A DNA stretch of 64,000 nt from CAYMTR01 sp964393405. Its GTDB lineage: Bacteria; Bacteroidota; Bacteroidia; Bacteroidales; Prolixibacteraceae. The notes under the pieces were generated by a model, which saw only the letters and a program-made list of their open reading frames with translations, was not told where the DNA came from and did no database searches. Location of the stretch: the NCBI GenBank assembly GCA_964393405.1, contig CAYMTR010000004.1, positions 1 to 64,000 on the forward strand, written 5' to 3'. The position numbers were made by a program, and so were the translations under genes. The stretch's first letter is position 1. Every line of letters starts with the position of its first letter. Shown one piece after another: positions 44,965 to 54,567 of this stretch.

Positions 44965-47900
44965 ATGAATTATAAATCAATATGCCGGAAACTTAAGGGA
45001 CTTGCATTGACTGTTGCAGTTTTACTGGTAGGTCTACTTTCTGTTAACGCACAGGATTCACAAGTAGTAAAAGGCAAGGTAGTATCTCCTGAAAATAAAC
45101 CAATACCCAATGTATCGGTAAGTGTAGAAGGATCAAAGGAAATGCCTTCTCTTACAAATGAAGTTGGGGAATTTACTGTAAACACGACAAAAGATAATCA
45201 GTGGATTAATGTTGCCCCATCATCAGATTATAAAAGAGAAAGGATTTTTGTCGGGGGTAGAGAAGAGATAAAGGTTATGGTTACACCTATCGATATAGTA
45301 AGCGGTGAAGATGAAGTTATAATACTTACTCAACCAGAAAAATCAAAAGATATGATTGCCTCCTTTTCTGAGCTCCAGCTTAAGGATGTTAAGAGTAATT
45401 ATTCAATTTCAATAGATAAGTATTTGCAAGGAAGACTTTCAGGTGTCTATGTTGTTAATCAATCGGGAGCACCAGGAAGTGGAGCAGTTACTTTTATAAG
45501 GGGTATAAACTCATTGAACGCATCTAACCAGCCCTTATATATTGTGGACGGAGTAATTATGGAATCACAGGGTATATTTGGATCAGGGATAGATGGTTTT
45601 TCATACAATCCGCTGCAGTCTATTAATCCGCTTGATATATCCAATGCTGCAATAATGAAAGACGCTATATATTCTGCAGCATATGGATCTAAGGCATCTA
45701 ATGGGGTAGTGATGATTTCAACCCTTGACCCTAGTGCAACAGAGACATCTTTTGAGATTGATTTCAGGAGAGGTTTATCATTGAAACCAGGGAGATACAT
45801 AAGACAAATGAATGCACAACAGCATAAGACTTTTGCTAATGAACTAGTATATTCATCAGGAATGTACGAAGAAGATTTGGTAGAATTTTATGAAAATCTT
45901 TTTGTAGAGCCGGACGATGAAAGGTATATTAACTATCAGCATGACACTGATTGGCAGAAATATATTTTTGAGGATGCTGCTTTCACTAATTTTAATATTA
46001 AGGTAAAGGGTGGAGACGAAATAGCACGCTATGGTTTATCTTTTGGATATCTTAATGAAGATGGTATTTTAAAGAGTACAAATTATGATGGCTACAATTT
46101 GCGTTTTGTAAGCTTGGTGAATATTTTTAAGTGGTTAAGAATGAATGCTACTGTTTCATTCAATACTTATACATCAAATCTCAGAGAATCTGCCAGGATA
46201 AAAGAAACCAGCCCAATTTTAACAAGTTTGGCAAAGTCACCTTTGTTAAATCCATATCAGTACGACACTGAAGGTAAAGAAACTGTAATGCTTTCCGAAG
46301 TTGACGAATTTGGAGTAAGTAATCCTTTAGCAACAATACTAAATTTTGAAGCCAGTGCCAGAAATTACCACATTGTAACTGCTATTGGTTTTGAAATTGA
46401 TATATCAAAAGAACTTCAGGTTAGGACTAATTTAGGGATAACCTACAATTCGTTGAAAGAAAAACTTTTCATGCCGAACCTAGGTATGGAAGTGTATTAT
46501 GATGGAGAAGCATATAACGTTGCAAAAGCATCTACTAATACTTTTAACGGCTTCAGTAATAATACAATGTTGATTTTTAACAAGAAATTAGGTTCAGGAC
46601 ATACGTTTAACTCAACTACAGGGATGAATATTATGACCAATCAATTTCAATATGATTGGGGAATTGGCAAGAACTCGCATCAAAATGATGAATACAGGAT
46701 GTTGAACGACGGAGTAGACAATCTTCGTGAGATGGGTGGTGACAACAGAAATTGGAATTGGATCTCGTTTTATGAAAGAGCTTCTTATGCTTTCATGGAC
46801 AAGTACCTTGCAACTTTAGTCGTGTCTCTAGATGGTTCATCCAGAGTTGGTAGAAAGGCTGCAAATACAATAAGTTTATTTAACAACCCATTTGGTTTAT
46901 TTTATTCAGCAGGAATTGGATGGAGAGTTTCTAATGAACAATTTCTTAATCAGTTACCTTGGCTTGAAGAGTTAAAACTACGGGCATCATTTGGTCATAC
47001 TGGCAATGATGATATTGGTGAGTCAAACGCTACGAATTTTTATAAGGTAATAAAATACAGGGAAACTACAGGTATTTATCCTGCAACTATTCCTAATCCG
47101 AGTCTTACATACGAGACTGTTGACAAGCTTGATGCAGGGATTGATATTTCGTTATGGGGAAACAGGTTAAGGGCGAATTTTGATGTATTTAAAACGACTA
47201 TCAGCAATATGTTGATATACCGTCCTCTAGACCCATATTTTGGATTTGATTTCAGGCCTGAGAATTCTGGGAAAATGGAAAATACAGGATGGGATGCCTA
47301 TGCTTTTGTAAGAATAATAAATGGGAGAAACTTCAAATGGGATATTGAAGCCAATATTTCAAAAGTGCGCAATGTTGTTAAGGAGATAGACAATAATATC
47401 TTTATTACAGAATATAAAGACTACAGCATTGTAAATATGGTTGATGCTCCTGCAAATAGCTTTTATGGTTATGTATTTAATGGCACATATGCTACTACAG
47501 CTGAAGCTGAGCAAGCAAATATGGTTAACGATAGAGGTATGCCTTATAAAGCTGGAGATGCCAAATTTCAAGATATTTCCGGTCCTAACGGAGAGAAAGA
47601 CCAAATTATCAATGATTACGATAAAATAGTAATTGGCTCATTACTACCTGATTATACTGGGGGTATTTCAACAACTATTTCATATAAAAATCTATCTTTG
47701 AGTGGATTTTTAAATTTTGTGTTGGGGAATGATGTTTATAATTACCTGCGCTATAAAAATGAATCGATGAAAGATTTTTCCAATCAAAGCAGCTATGTTT
47801 TAAACCGTTGGCAATATGAAGGACAAATTACTGATGTCCCTAGGGCGATCTGGAACGATCCCATTGGTAACAGTGACTTCTCATCAAGGTGGATTGAAGA

Positions 47901-48135
47901 TGGTTCGTATATAAGATTGAAAAACATTTCTTTGAGTTATAAAATTCCTCATGAATTTTTAGTGTTTAAGAATGCTGAATTTTACATCTCAGCAATTAAC
48001 TTATTTACATTTAGCAAGTATCTGGGTTACGATCCTGAATTTGCTTTTTCTTATAACCTGGCTGACCAGGGTATTGATTACGGGCAGACTCCCAATCCCC
48101 GGCAGTTTCTAATTGGAGTAAAAATTGGTTTATAA
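44965..48135 (+). CDS. SusC/RagA-family TonB-dependent outer-membrane transporter (second copy)
   Basis: ATG at 44965 gives a signal peptide (MNYKSICRKLKGLALTVAVL, ending near NAQ); the frame is open to 44899 but that would put 22 extra residues before it. A carboxypeptidase-like domain (VKGKVVSPENKPIPNVSVSV) is followed by a plug with YLQGRLSGVYVVNQSGAPGS, FIRGINSLNASNQPLYIVDG and NAAIMKDAIYSAAYGSKASN, then a barrel ending in FLIGVKIGL. It is only distantly similar to the first SusC, so it may take a different ligand or a different part of one polymer. It overlaps no gene and pairs with the SusD gene 16 bases downstream. Confidence 0.95.
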   Translation: MNYKSICRKLKGLALTVAVLLVGLLSVNAQDSQVVKGKVVSPENKPIPNVSVSVEGSKEMPSLTNEVGEFTVNTTKDNQWINVAPSSDYKRERIFVGGREEIKVMVTPIDIVSGEDEVIILTQPEKSKDMIASFSELQLKDVKSNYSISIDKYLQGRLSGVYVVNQSGAPGSGAVTFIRGINSLNASNQPLYIVDGVIMESQGIFGSGIDGFSYNPLQSINPLDISNAAIMKDAIYSAAYGSKASNGVVMISTLDPSATETSFEIDFRRGLSLKPGRYIRQMNAQQHKTFANELVYSSGMYEEDLVEFYENLFVEPDDERYINYQHDTDWQKYIFEDAAFTNFNIKVKGGDEIARYGLSFGYLNEDGILKSTNYDGYNLRFVSLVNIFKWLRMNATVSFNTYTSNLRESARIKETSPILTSLAKSPLLNPYQYDTEGKETVMLSEVDEFGVSNPLATILNFEASARNYHIVTAIGFEIDISKELQVRTNLGITYNSLKEKLFMPNLGMEVYYDGEAYNVAKASTNTFNGFSNNTMLIFNKKLGSGHTFNSTTGMNIMTNQFQYDWGIGKNSHQNDEYRMLNDGVDNLREMGGDNRNWNWISFYERASYAFMDKYLATLVVSLDGSSRVGRKAANTISLFNNPFGLFYSAGIGWRVSNEQFLNQLPWLEELKLRASFGHTGNDDIGESNATNFYKVIKYRETTGIYPATIPNPSLTYETVDKLDAGIDISLWGNRLRANFDVFKTTISNMLIYRPLDPYFGFDFRPENSGKMENTGWDAYAFVRIINGRNFKWDIEANISKVRNVVKEIDNNIFITEYKDYSIVNMVDAPANSFYGYVFNGTYATTAEAEQANMVNDRGMPYKAGDAKFQDISGPNGEKDQIINDYDKIVIGSLLPDYTGGISTTISYKNLSLSGFLNFVLGNDVYNYLRYKNESMKDFSNQSSYVLNRWQYEGQITDVPRAIWNDPIGNSDFSSRWIEDGSYIRLKNISLSYKIPHEFLVFKNAEFYISAINLFTFSKYLGYDPEFAFSYNLADQGIDYGQTPNPRQFLIGVKIGL

Positions 48136-48151
48136 AACAGGAGACATGATT

Positions 48152-50005
48152 ATGAATAAAAGAATAAAATCAGTCATAATTATAATTTCAGTCCTTTTTC
48201 TGATGGGAAATTTAACTTCGTGTGAAGAATTTTTCTCACCTGATCAGGACATAAAAATTACTGAAGAAGATTTATTTAACGACTGGTACGAATACCGTTC
48301 AACTGCTATGGGTCTTTACGGATTACAGCAAGAACTTGTTGAACAGCTTGTAGTTCTGGGAGAGCTTAGAGGAGATCTCCTTACTGTAACAGAAAATGCT
48401 GATGTTGATATTATGGAAATCTATAACTTCAACATTTCAAAAGAAAACAAATATGCATCTCCTCAGAATTTTTTTAAACTGATTGCGGCATCAAACCGTT
48501 TTTTGTCGATACTTGAAAGAGAACATCCTGAAGTATTGGATAAATCGGTACAAGTAAATAATTATGATCGTCTATATGGTGAAGCGTTATGTATGAGGGC
48601 ATGGGCGTATTTCAATGCTGTTCGTATATATGGCAAGGTACCGTTCATTGACCAGAGGATTACTACAATTGAAGAGATTAACGATTTTATTAATTCTCCT
48701 GTTACTTATATAGATAGTGTTTATGTGCAATATAGTATAAATGGTTATGACAATGATACTATCTTTAATAAGGAGACTACTCTTTCTAAGCAATATTTTG
48801 ATACAGACATGGTTATTCGCCATTTTACTAACGAACTTGAAGACAAAGTTAAAGCTGTTGGAGTTAATCATTATATTGAAAATAAAGATAATTCGTGGGA
48901 GGTTACTATTTGGAGCGATTGGGGCTATAATACACTATTAGGGCATATGTTTTTGACTTTAGGAGACCTTTCCAAGAGCGCATTATACTTTGAAAAAGTT
49001 CTTTATAATAGTTCAACAAATAAAAGGTATCAACTTGATAAATCTTTTGCTGACGATCAGTGGTACAATATATTTGTGAACATTGACAGTCGGGAACATA
49101 TTTACACTATTTGGTTTAATAAAAGCAAGCAACAGCAAAATGGTTTCCAGCGCTTATTCGAATCTTGGTCTTCAAACGAATATATGTTACAACCAACAAA
49201 AGAGTGTGTTCATAAATTTGAGTCGCAATGGTGGGGTGCATATGTTCAGTATGATTATACAATACTTGATAGTACAAGAACTATTAGACCTGGTTACCCT
49301 GGTCAGGATATAAGAGGATTTGGAAATTCCTATATTTATGTGAGAAACAATTCTGAAGTTCCTGCCTATAATGCTATGCTCGAATATAAAAGGCAGGGTG
49401 ATTACAGGAGCGTTGAAAGCTTAATGGAAAATGTTGATACACTTGTCTATAAGTACTCTATAAAAAGTACAGGTTTTTCTGGAGATCCGAATTATATAAT
49501 ATATAGGGCAGGTGGTGTAAACTTATATCTAGCTGAAATTTATAACTATTGGAAATTTGAAGATGATAAAGGAAATGCTCAATCATATACATTAAATGCA
49601 CTAAAAATTATCAATGATGGGAGTAATTATAATTCCAGTACCACAAGAACACAACGTGGAGTTAGGGGTAGAGTTAGTTTAGGAAGCGGAGAATCAGCCT
49701 TTAAATTGAATAATATAACTTTCTTTTTCGATCCTTTCACTAACAAAGTATCAGGATGGGTAGACCTTACAGGCAACTTATTAGGAAAACAATATTACCT
49801 TGAAGATAATATCCTTGAGGAGAGGGCAAGGGAATTGGCTTTTGAGGGAGAACGATATTACGACTTGATGAGAATAGCTAAGAGGAGGAATGATCCTTCA
49901 TTCCTTGCTAAAAAGGTTAGTTCCAAATATCCGGCAGGCAAGCGTGAATCTATTTACAACTTGTTAATGGACGAAAGGAATTGGTATATTAAGTACTTCG
50001 AATAA
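48152..50005 (+). CDS. SusD/RagB-family nutrient-binding lipoprotein (second copy)
   Basis: An unusually clear Shine-Dalgarno (AGGAG, 48139-48143) sits 8 bases before ATG at 48152; ATG at 48146 is also possible. The lipoprotein signal MNKRIKSVIIIISVLFLMGN ends at the Cys in NLTSCEEFF. SusD hallmarks are RLYGEALCMRAWAYFNAVRI YGKVPFID, IIYRAGGVNLYLAEIYNYW and the C-terminal ILEERARELAFEGERYYDLM. At about 618 residues it is longer than the first SusD, with an insertion in the middle third. It is the last gene of the locus and is followed by a strong terminator. Confidence 0.95.
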   Translation: MNKRIKSVIIIISVLFLMGNLTSCEEFFSPDQDIKITEEDLFNDWYEYRSTAMGLYGLQQELVEQLVVLGELRGDLLTVTENADVDIMEIYNFNISKENKYASPQNFFKLIAASNRFLSILEREHPEVLDKSVQVNNYDRLYGEALCMRAWAYFNAVRIYGKVPFIDQRITTIEEINDFINSPVTYIDSVYVQYSINGYDNDTIFNKETTLSKQYFDTDMVIRHFTNELEDKVKAVGVNHYIENKDNSWEVTIWSDWGYNTLLGHMFLTLGDLSKSALYFEKVLYNSSTNKRYQLDKSFADDQWYNIFVNIDSREHIYTIWFNKSKQQQNGFQRLFESWSSNEYMLQPTKECVHKFESQWWGAYVQYDYTILDSTRTIRPGYPGQDIRGFGNSYIYVRNNSEVPAYNAMLEYKRQGDYRSVESLMENVDTLVYKYSIKSTGFSGDPNYIIYRAGGVNLYLAEIYNYWKFEDDKGNAQSYTLNALKIINDGSNYNSSTTRTQRGVRGRVSLGSGESAFKLNNITFFFDPFTNKVSGWVDLTGNLLGKQYYLEDNILEERARELAFEGERYYDLMRIAKRRNDPSFLAKKVSSKYPAGKRESIYNLLMDERNWYIKYFE

Positions 50006-50024
50006 TATAAAATTCTCATATATG

Positions 50025-50060
50025 AAAGGCATTCCTATTTTATTGGGAATGCCTTTTTTA
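50025..50060. terminator. Bidirectional terminator between SusD and glycosyltransferase genes
   Basis: AAAGGCATTCC (50025-50035) pairs with GGAATGCCTTT (50046-50056), and a run of T follows on the plus strand. It ends the FAS1/SusCD transcript. Its stem also codes for the last residues of the convergent glycosyltransferase (AFPIK and stop). Confidence 0.9.
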
Positions 50061-51336
50061 TTGATTTATATACTTCAGTGAGCTTTAAAGCCTGTTCATT
50101 TATGTTAAAGAATTTTTCGACCCCAGAGCGTGCATTTGTGCTTAGTGTTTCGATTTTCTCAAAATCATCGAGCAATTCAATAAGAGCCTTTGAAAGCGCC
50201 TCAGGATTATTCTTATCATAGATGACACCTCCACCGGTTTTATTAATTATCTCAGGGAAAGCACCAAGTGCAGGTTGGACAACAGGTATTCCGGAAGCCA
50301 TTGCTTCAGTAAGATATATTCCAAATGCCTCCCCATTTCTAACAGGAACAGAAATAATATTCATTCTTTTTAAAAAGTTTTTACGATGATTTCCTTCAAA
50401 TCCGTCCCAGAAATGAGAGAAAGGTTTCATTCCAGATTTTTCTAATTTACCTTTTTGCTCTTTAAGGAATTTAGAATCCTCACCAGTGCTGCCTCCCGTA
50501 ATATGAAGATGAACATCCTCAAACCTTTTAAGCTTCTTTAACTCTATAAAGGCATCTATTAAAATATCAAGCCCATTTTCATAATTCATACGGGAGATAA
50601 AGCCAATTTCACGTTTCTTGTCTTTGGGACTTACGTATTCATACTCGCTAGGGTCAACACCAAGGTGAATGGTTTTTGTCTTTTCAGAAGGTATATACAT
50701 CCATTGTTTAATTGCTGAAGCATAATAATCGCTAACAGCAATAAATGAATCTACATATTTTGCATTTTCCGACATAAGATCCCATACTTTTTTTCTGAAG
50801 GAAGGTTTCATTACTTCTACCCAAACATCTTCATCTTGCAGCGAACAAAATACAGGTACATTCATTTTTTCTTTAATACGTTTAGAAAGACCTAATAGAA
50901 GGGCATTTGAAAGGTGAATAATATCTGGCTTGCAATTTTCAGCAATCCAGTCTATCATCTTATTAAGTTCTTCTTTTTGCTTACCTCCTTCTCCCATAAG
51001 CATTGAAACTGTCATTTCTTCAAGACCTTTTGCATTTGTTGAGCCTGCCATGCCTGCTGCAAGCTTCATCAGGGGCTTTGAGTTTAACAATTTGTCAAAC
51101 CATTTAGGTGCTTTTCTAAAAATTGGATATAGCTGTTTTAAATAGATGCTGATCGCCCCATAGAATACCGGGACATCAGATATATCATGTTCATCAGAAA
51201 AGAGTGGTAGGTACATCGGTACTTTGATTACAGTATGCCCCTGCTTTTTAAGTGAATCGACAAATTTACTGTCTCGCAGGCAATTTCCACAGTAAAAAGA
51301 ACCGCCTGAACCCGGTATTATTTGGACAATATTCAT
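50035..51336 (-). CDS. Family 4 (GT-B fold) glycosyltransferase
   Basis: The N-terminus MNIVQIIPGSGGSFYCGNCL has the Gly-rich loop of GT-B enzymes; CRD-x-x-F follows. The acceptor side includes KPDIIHLSNALLLG and a WVEVMKPSFRKKVWDLM segment. The C-terminal donor-binding domain (about 225-430) has EIGFISRMNYENGLDILIDA, VHLHITGG and the E-x7-E motif EAFGIYLTEAMASGIPVVQP. This is the GT4 retaining type. The sugar donor and acceptor cannot be assigned. No signal peptide is present, so it is cytoplasmic or peripheral. It lies next to a PQQ-type propeller gene on the same strand (58 bases), which is not a usual partner. Confidence 0.93.
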   Translation of the reverse strand: MNIVQIIPGSGGSFYCGNCLRDSKFVDSLKKQGHTVIKVPMYLPLFSDEHDISDVPVFYGAISIYLKQLYPIFRKAPKWFDKLLNSKPLMKLAAGMAGSTNAKGLEEMTVSMLMGEGGKQKEELNKMIDWIAENCKPDIIHLSNALLLGLSKRIKEKMNVPVFCSLQDEDVWVEVMKPSFRKKVWDLMSENAKYVDSFIAVSDYYASAIKQWMYIPSEKTKTIHLGVDPSEYEYVSPKDKKREIGFISRMNYENGLDILIDAFIELKKLKRFEDVHLHITGGSTGEDSKFLKEQKGKLEKSGMKPFSHFWDGFEGNHRKNFLKRMNIISVPVRNGEAFGIYLTEAMASGIPVVQPALGAFPEIINKTGGGVIYDKNNPEALSKALIELLDDFEKIETLSTNARSGVEKFFNINEQALKLTEVYKSIKKAFPIK

Positions 51337-51394
51337 TTCTTTAAAATTTATAATCTGATTTATCTTAGTTACTTAATTACTTAATTACCATTAT

Positions 51395-52510
51395 TTATTT
51401 TTCGCTATTTAGAAAAAAAATATTCCCATCACTGCAGGCAACTACTATTCCACCTTCTGTAACTGCAGGAGTATTAATTACCGAAGCCCCCAACTCGTAA
51501 TTCCAAATGGTTTTACCTGATTGCAAATCTAGTAGCATAAGGTCGCCTCTCATATTTACAAGAAGTACCTGTTTCTTATTTACAATGGTAGATGCTTCAA
51601 TCCTTGAACCTGTATTTTTCTTCCAGATTATTTTACCGTTTTTTTTGTTGAAGCAATAAATAAATTTATCACGGTTTCCAATTAGTATTCTATCATTAGT
51701 AATAGACGGGGAGGCAACAAAAGGTAAATCGGAATCCTTGTTTTCATATTTCCAGATAATCTTTTTTGAATTCAAGTCTATACAAGTCAAGCATCCGCTG
51801 TAGTCTCCAATATATGCCTTGTTTTCTAAAAGCGCAGGTGAAGAGGCCACATAAGTGGCAATTTCGACCTTTGAGTCCAGTAAGCCTGTCTGCATGTCGA
51901 CTATGTGTAAAAATCCGTCACAGCCTCCAAAAACAGCTTTATTATTAAAAATTGCAGGGGAACTGTTGAGGTAGTTGTCTGATTCATATTTCCAAATTCC
52001 CTTTCCATTTAAAGCATCTACACCGTGGAGATAGAAATCATAACTTCCTGCTGCTATTATTTTCCTTTTGCCGGTATCAATTATTGAGGGAGCTCCCATT
52101 ATCTGATTGTCAGTTTTATATTCCCAAATCTTTGAGCCTTTTTTTAGGTCAATAGCATAAAGAGTACCTGAAAGATTTCCAAAAAAAACAATATTGTTGT
52201 TGATTATTGCAGGACCTTCAATTGAATTTCCAGTACTATACTTCCATATTAATTTACCATTGAAATCAAGGCATAACAAATCGCCGTTTGTTGATCCAAC
52301 AACAATTTTACCATCTGATATTACAGGTGCAGATTTGAAGGGTGAATCTGTTTTGAATGCCCATTTCTTCTTGATTTTCTGGGGGAAGGAATAATTGGTG
52401 ATTCCTTGCAAGGCTGCATTTCCTCTCGAATTATTCCATTCAGGTAAAGTTGCAGAATAAGCGAAACTGAAAGATAAAAGGACGAATATCAAAAAAAATA
52501 GTCTACGCAT
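51395..52510 (-). CDS. Exported PQQ-like beta-propeller repeat protein
   Basis: A signal peptide (about 1-19) is followed by at least seven propeller blades of the PQQ/quinoprotein type. Each has the pattern G-x-x-x-W-x-Y/F-K/E, for example GKLIWKYSTGNSIEGPAIIN, GSKIWEYKTDNQIMGAPSII, GKGIWKYESDNYLNSSPAIF, GKIIWKKNTGSRIEASTIVN and GKTIWNYELGASVINTPAVT. No cytochrome c motif or PQQ dehydrogenase active-site Cys pair is seen, so it is likely a BamB-like or binding protein rather than an enzyme. It should be periplasmic or surface-linked. The gene has a candidate promoter of its own at 52535. Confidence 0.9.
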   Translation of the reverse strand: MRRLFFLIFVLLSFSFAYSATLPEWNNSRGNAALQGITNYSFPQKIKKKWAFKTDSPFKSAPVISDGKIVVGSTNGDLLCLDFNGKLIWKYSTGNSIEGPAIINNNIVFFGNLSGTLYAIDLKKGSKIWEYKTDNQIMGAPSIIDTGKRKIIAAGSYDFYLHGVDALNGKGIWKYESDNYLNSSPAIFNNKAVFGGCDGFLHIVDMQTGLLDSKVEIATYVASSPALLENKAYIGDYSGCLTCIDLNSKKIIWKYENKDSDLPFVASPSITNDRILIGNRDKFIYCFNKKNGKIIWKKNTGSRIEASTIVNKKQVLLVNMRGDLMLLDLQSGKTIWNYELGASVINTPAVTEGGIVVACSDGNIFFLNSEK

Positions 52511-52534
52511 CTTTTATTTAGATTTTGTGTGAAC

Positions 52535-52542
52535 CAAAATTA
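52535..52542 (-). promoter_or_regulatory. Candidate -7 element for the PQQ-like gene
   Basis: The minus strand reads TAATTTTG, matching TAnnTTTG, 25 bases before the start codon. No clear -33 element. Confidence 0.45.
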
Positions 52543-52612
52543 ACGATTTAAACAGACTTAGAATACTATTTCCTGTTAATGACCTGTTAAATTTCAGATA
52601 TTTAGGATAAGG

Positions 52613-53617
52613 TTATGAAAGCTCAAGCATTCTTTCGATAGGCTTTCTGGCCTTTTCGATTATTTCTTCTGATAAAATAATCTCAGGGATCTCATTTTTC
52701 AGACACAGATAGAGTTTGCGCATTGAATTTAGTTTCATATATGAGCAATCGTTACATCCACAAGTTGAATCAGCAGAAGGAGCAGGTATAAAAATCTTGT
52801 CGGGACATGCTTTATGCATTTGGTGAAGGATTCCACTTTCGGTTGCCACAATATACTTTGAAGCTTTTCCTGAGATAACATATTTCAACAATCCTGCAGT
52901 TGAACCAATATAGTTGGCTAGCAACAATACTGGTTTTTCGCATTCAGGGTGAGCAATGACTTCAGCATCATGATTAAGCCTCATTAATTCAACAATCTTG
53001 TCTACCGAAAATTGTTCATGTACCATACAGGCTCCGTTCCAAAGAACCATATTACGACCGGTTATTGAATTGATGTAGTTACCAAGGTTTTTATCAGGAC
53101 CAAAAATTAGTTTGGCATCCTTGGGAAAACTTTCAACAATTTTTACCGCATTTGATGATGTACAAACAACATCAGTCTCTGTTTTAAGATCTGCTGTGCA
53201 GTTTATGTAGCTGATAACTTTGTGTTCAGGATATTTTGCTTTAAACGATCTGAAATCTTCAATCGGAGCAGATTCTGCAAGTGAACATCCTGCTTTAAGA
53301 TCAGGGAGGAGTACTTTTTTCGAAGGATTTATAATCTTGGCAGTTTCAGCCATGAAATGGACACCCACGAATACAATAATATCTGCATTTGTTCGTGCTG
53401 CTTCTTGTGCAAGGGCAAGACTGTCGCCTACAAAATCAGAAATATCCTGTAATTCTGCGTTGATATAGTAATGACCTAATATGACGGCATTCTTCTCCTT
53501 TTTAAGCCTTAATATCTCTTCCTTAATATTAATACCTGAAGGAATTTCTTCATTAATGTATCCGTCTCTAATTAATATCTCTTCAACTTGTGATTTTGCT
53601 CTATTCATAAACGACAT
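52613..53617 (-). CDS. nadA: Quinolinate synthase NadA
   Basis: NadA condenses iminoaspartate with dihydroxyacetone phosphate to make quinolinate in de novo NAD synthesis. The opening motif ILGHYYINAELQDISDFVGD (about 46-65), GVHFMAETAKIINPSKKVLL (about 85-104) and the three cluster-binding cysteines are all present: Cys111 (GCSLAES), Cys197 (NGACMVH) and the Cys286/288/291 group (CGCNDC). Length, 334 residues, is normal. The usual partner genes nadB and nadC are not in this window, so here nadA is a lone gene between a small barrel protein gene and a PQQ-like gene on the same strand. Confidence 0.97.
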   Translation of the reverse strand: MSFMNRAKSQVEEILIRDGYINEEIPSGINIKEEILRLKKEKNAVILGHYYINAELQDISDFVGDSLALAQEAARTNADIIVFVGVHFMAETAKIINPSKKVLLPDLKAGCSLAESAPIEDFRSFKAKYPEHKVISYINCTADLKTETDVVCTSSNAVKIVESFPKDAKLIFGPDKNLGNYINSITGRNMVLWNGACMVHEQFSVDKIVELMRLNHDAEVIAHPECEKPVLLLANYIGSTAGLLKYVISGKASKYIVATESGILHQMHKACPDKIFIPAPSADSTCGCNDCSYMKLNSMRKLYLCLKNEIPEIILSEEIIEKARKPIERMLELS

Positions 53618-53715
53618 TTGTTTCTCGGTGTAAAGTTAGAAATTTAGAGATTCTAATTGATTATATATTGAAGATAAATAAATCCGATATTAATAATTTT
53701 AAGGGAAATGATTAA

Positions 53716-54324
53716 TTAAAATCTAAACTTAACACCTGCTCTATGGAAATTTGGAAATTTGGTTTTATTGTCAGAAGAGAAGAACCCCTCATTTTTATTT
53801 AATTTTGAATACTCATAAAAAATGAAAAGGTTTTTATATATTTCATATTGAATCCCAACACCTGTTTCCCATAGAAAGTCCCGACTGTTAGAGACTTGGA
53901 ATGCTCCGTTTCTGTCGATTCCCCATTCATTTGAAAACATTCCGCTACCAAAAAAGTAAATATCAAGTTTGTTGAGTTTCAATAAAGGTTTTAAGTGGAA
54001 GTCGAAACTGATGCTTGTTGGGTATGAGCGTGAATAGAAATTAAAAATGGGACTTTTGTATAAATATGAAGAATATCGATCTTTTTCATAGATGTAAGTA
54101 TAAGTTAATTTAAACTTTATTAAATCTTCTCCTAACAGATATTTTTCAACATTTTCTTCTTCCAGATTATCTTCTGAAAGATAATTTTGGGGTTTAGAAT
54201 ACATATCCAACATAAAATTCTCAGGATTAAATCTCAACTCAAACAGTGTAGAATCAAATTCTTCCTGTGAGAACAGTACTGTTGGGAGGAGACAAAAAAA
54301 TATTAAAATCAATCTTTCTTTCAT
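53716..54324 (-). CDS. Small predicted outer-membrane beta-barrel protein
   Basis: A signal peptide (MKERLILIFFCLLPTVLFSQ) precedes an acidic linker with ENLEEENVEKY-like content and then about eight amphipathic strands, such as KFKLTYTYIYEKDRYSSYLY, SISFDFHLKPLLKLNKLDIYFFG, FLWETGVGIQYEIYKNLFIFYEY and a final FHRAGVKFRF. The closing aromatic residue is typical of Bam substrates. I do not recognise a family. It is on the same strand as nadA but 98 bases away and is divergent from the secreted nuclease cluster. Confidence 0.78.
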   Translation of the reverse strand: MKERLILIFFCLLPTVLFSQEEFDSTLFELRFNPENFMLDMYSKPQNYLSEDNLEEENVEKYLLGEDLIKFKLTYTYIYEKDRYSSYLYKSPIFNFYSRSYPTSISFDFHLKPLLKLNKLDIYFFGSGMFSNEWGIDRNGAFQVSNSRDFLWETGVGIQYEIYKNLFIFYEYSKLNKNEGFFSSDNKTKFPNFHRAGVKFRF

Positions 54325-54525
54325 GTTTTTTTTGAGGTATAAATCAATATAAAAATATTCCTATTATTTTTAAGAATAAAGAAAGAGTGTGATTTTTAAC
54401 ATTTTTTAACATTTAATATTTAAGTGTTTAAGTTTAATTATTTTAATGAAATCATTCTTTTTTTAAAATTTTCTGAAAAAAACCCAATATGGGGAAAGCT
54501 CACCATATTATTCGTTTAAATATTT

Positions 54526-54533
54526 TATTTTTG
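54526..54533 (+). promoter_or_regulatory. Candidate -7 promoter element of the secreted nuclease cluster
   Basis: TATTTTTG matches TAnnTTTG, 35 bases before the ATG at 54568. The -33 region is not a clear TTTG. Confidence 0.45.
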
Positions 54534-54567
54534 AATTTCTTTACTAACCTTTTAATTGCGAATAAGA

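Noticed and set aside
34537..50005. Classic carbohydrate utilisation locus with hydrolases
   Set aside because: No glycoside hydrolase, lyase or sulfatase motif is present in any of the seven genes.
51365..51395. Short tandem TTACTTAATTAC-like repeat before the glycosyltransferase gene
   Set aside because: It is only two to three units in AT-rich sequence and shows no further structure.
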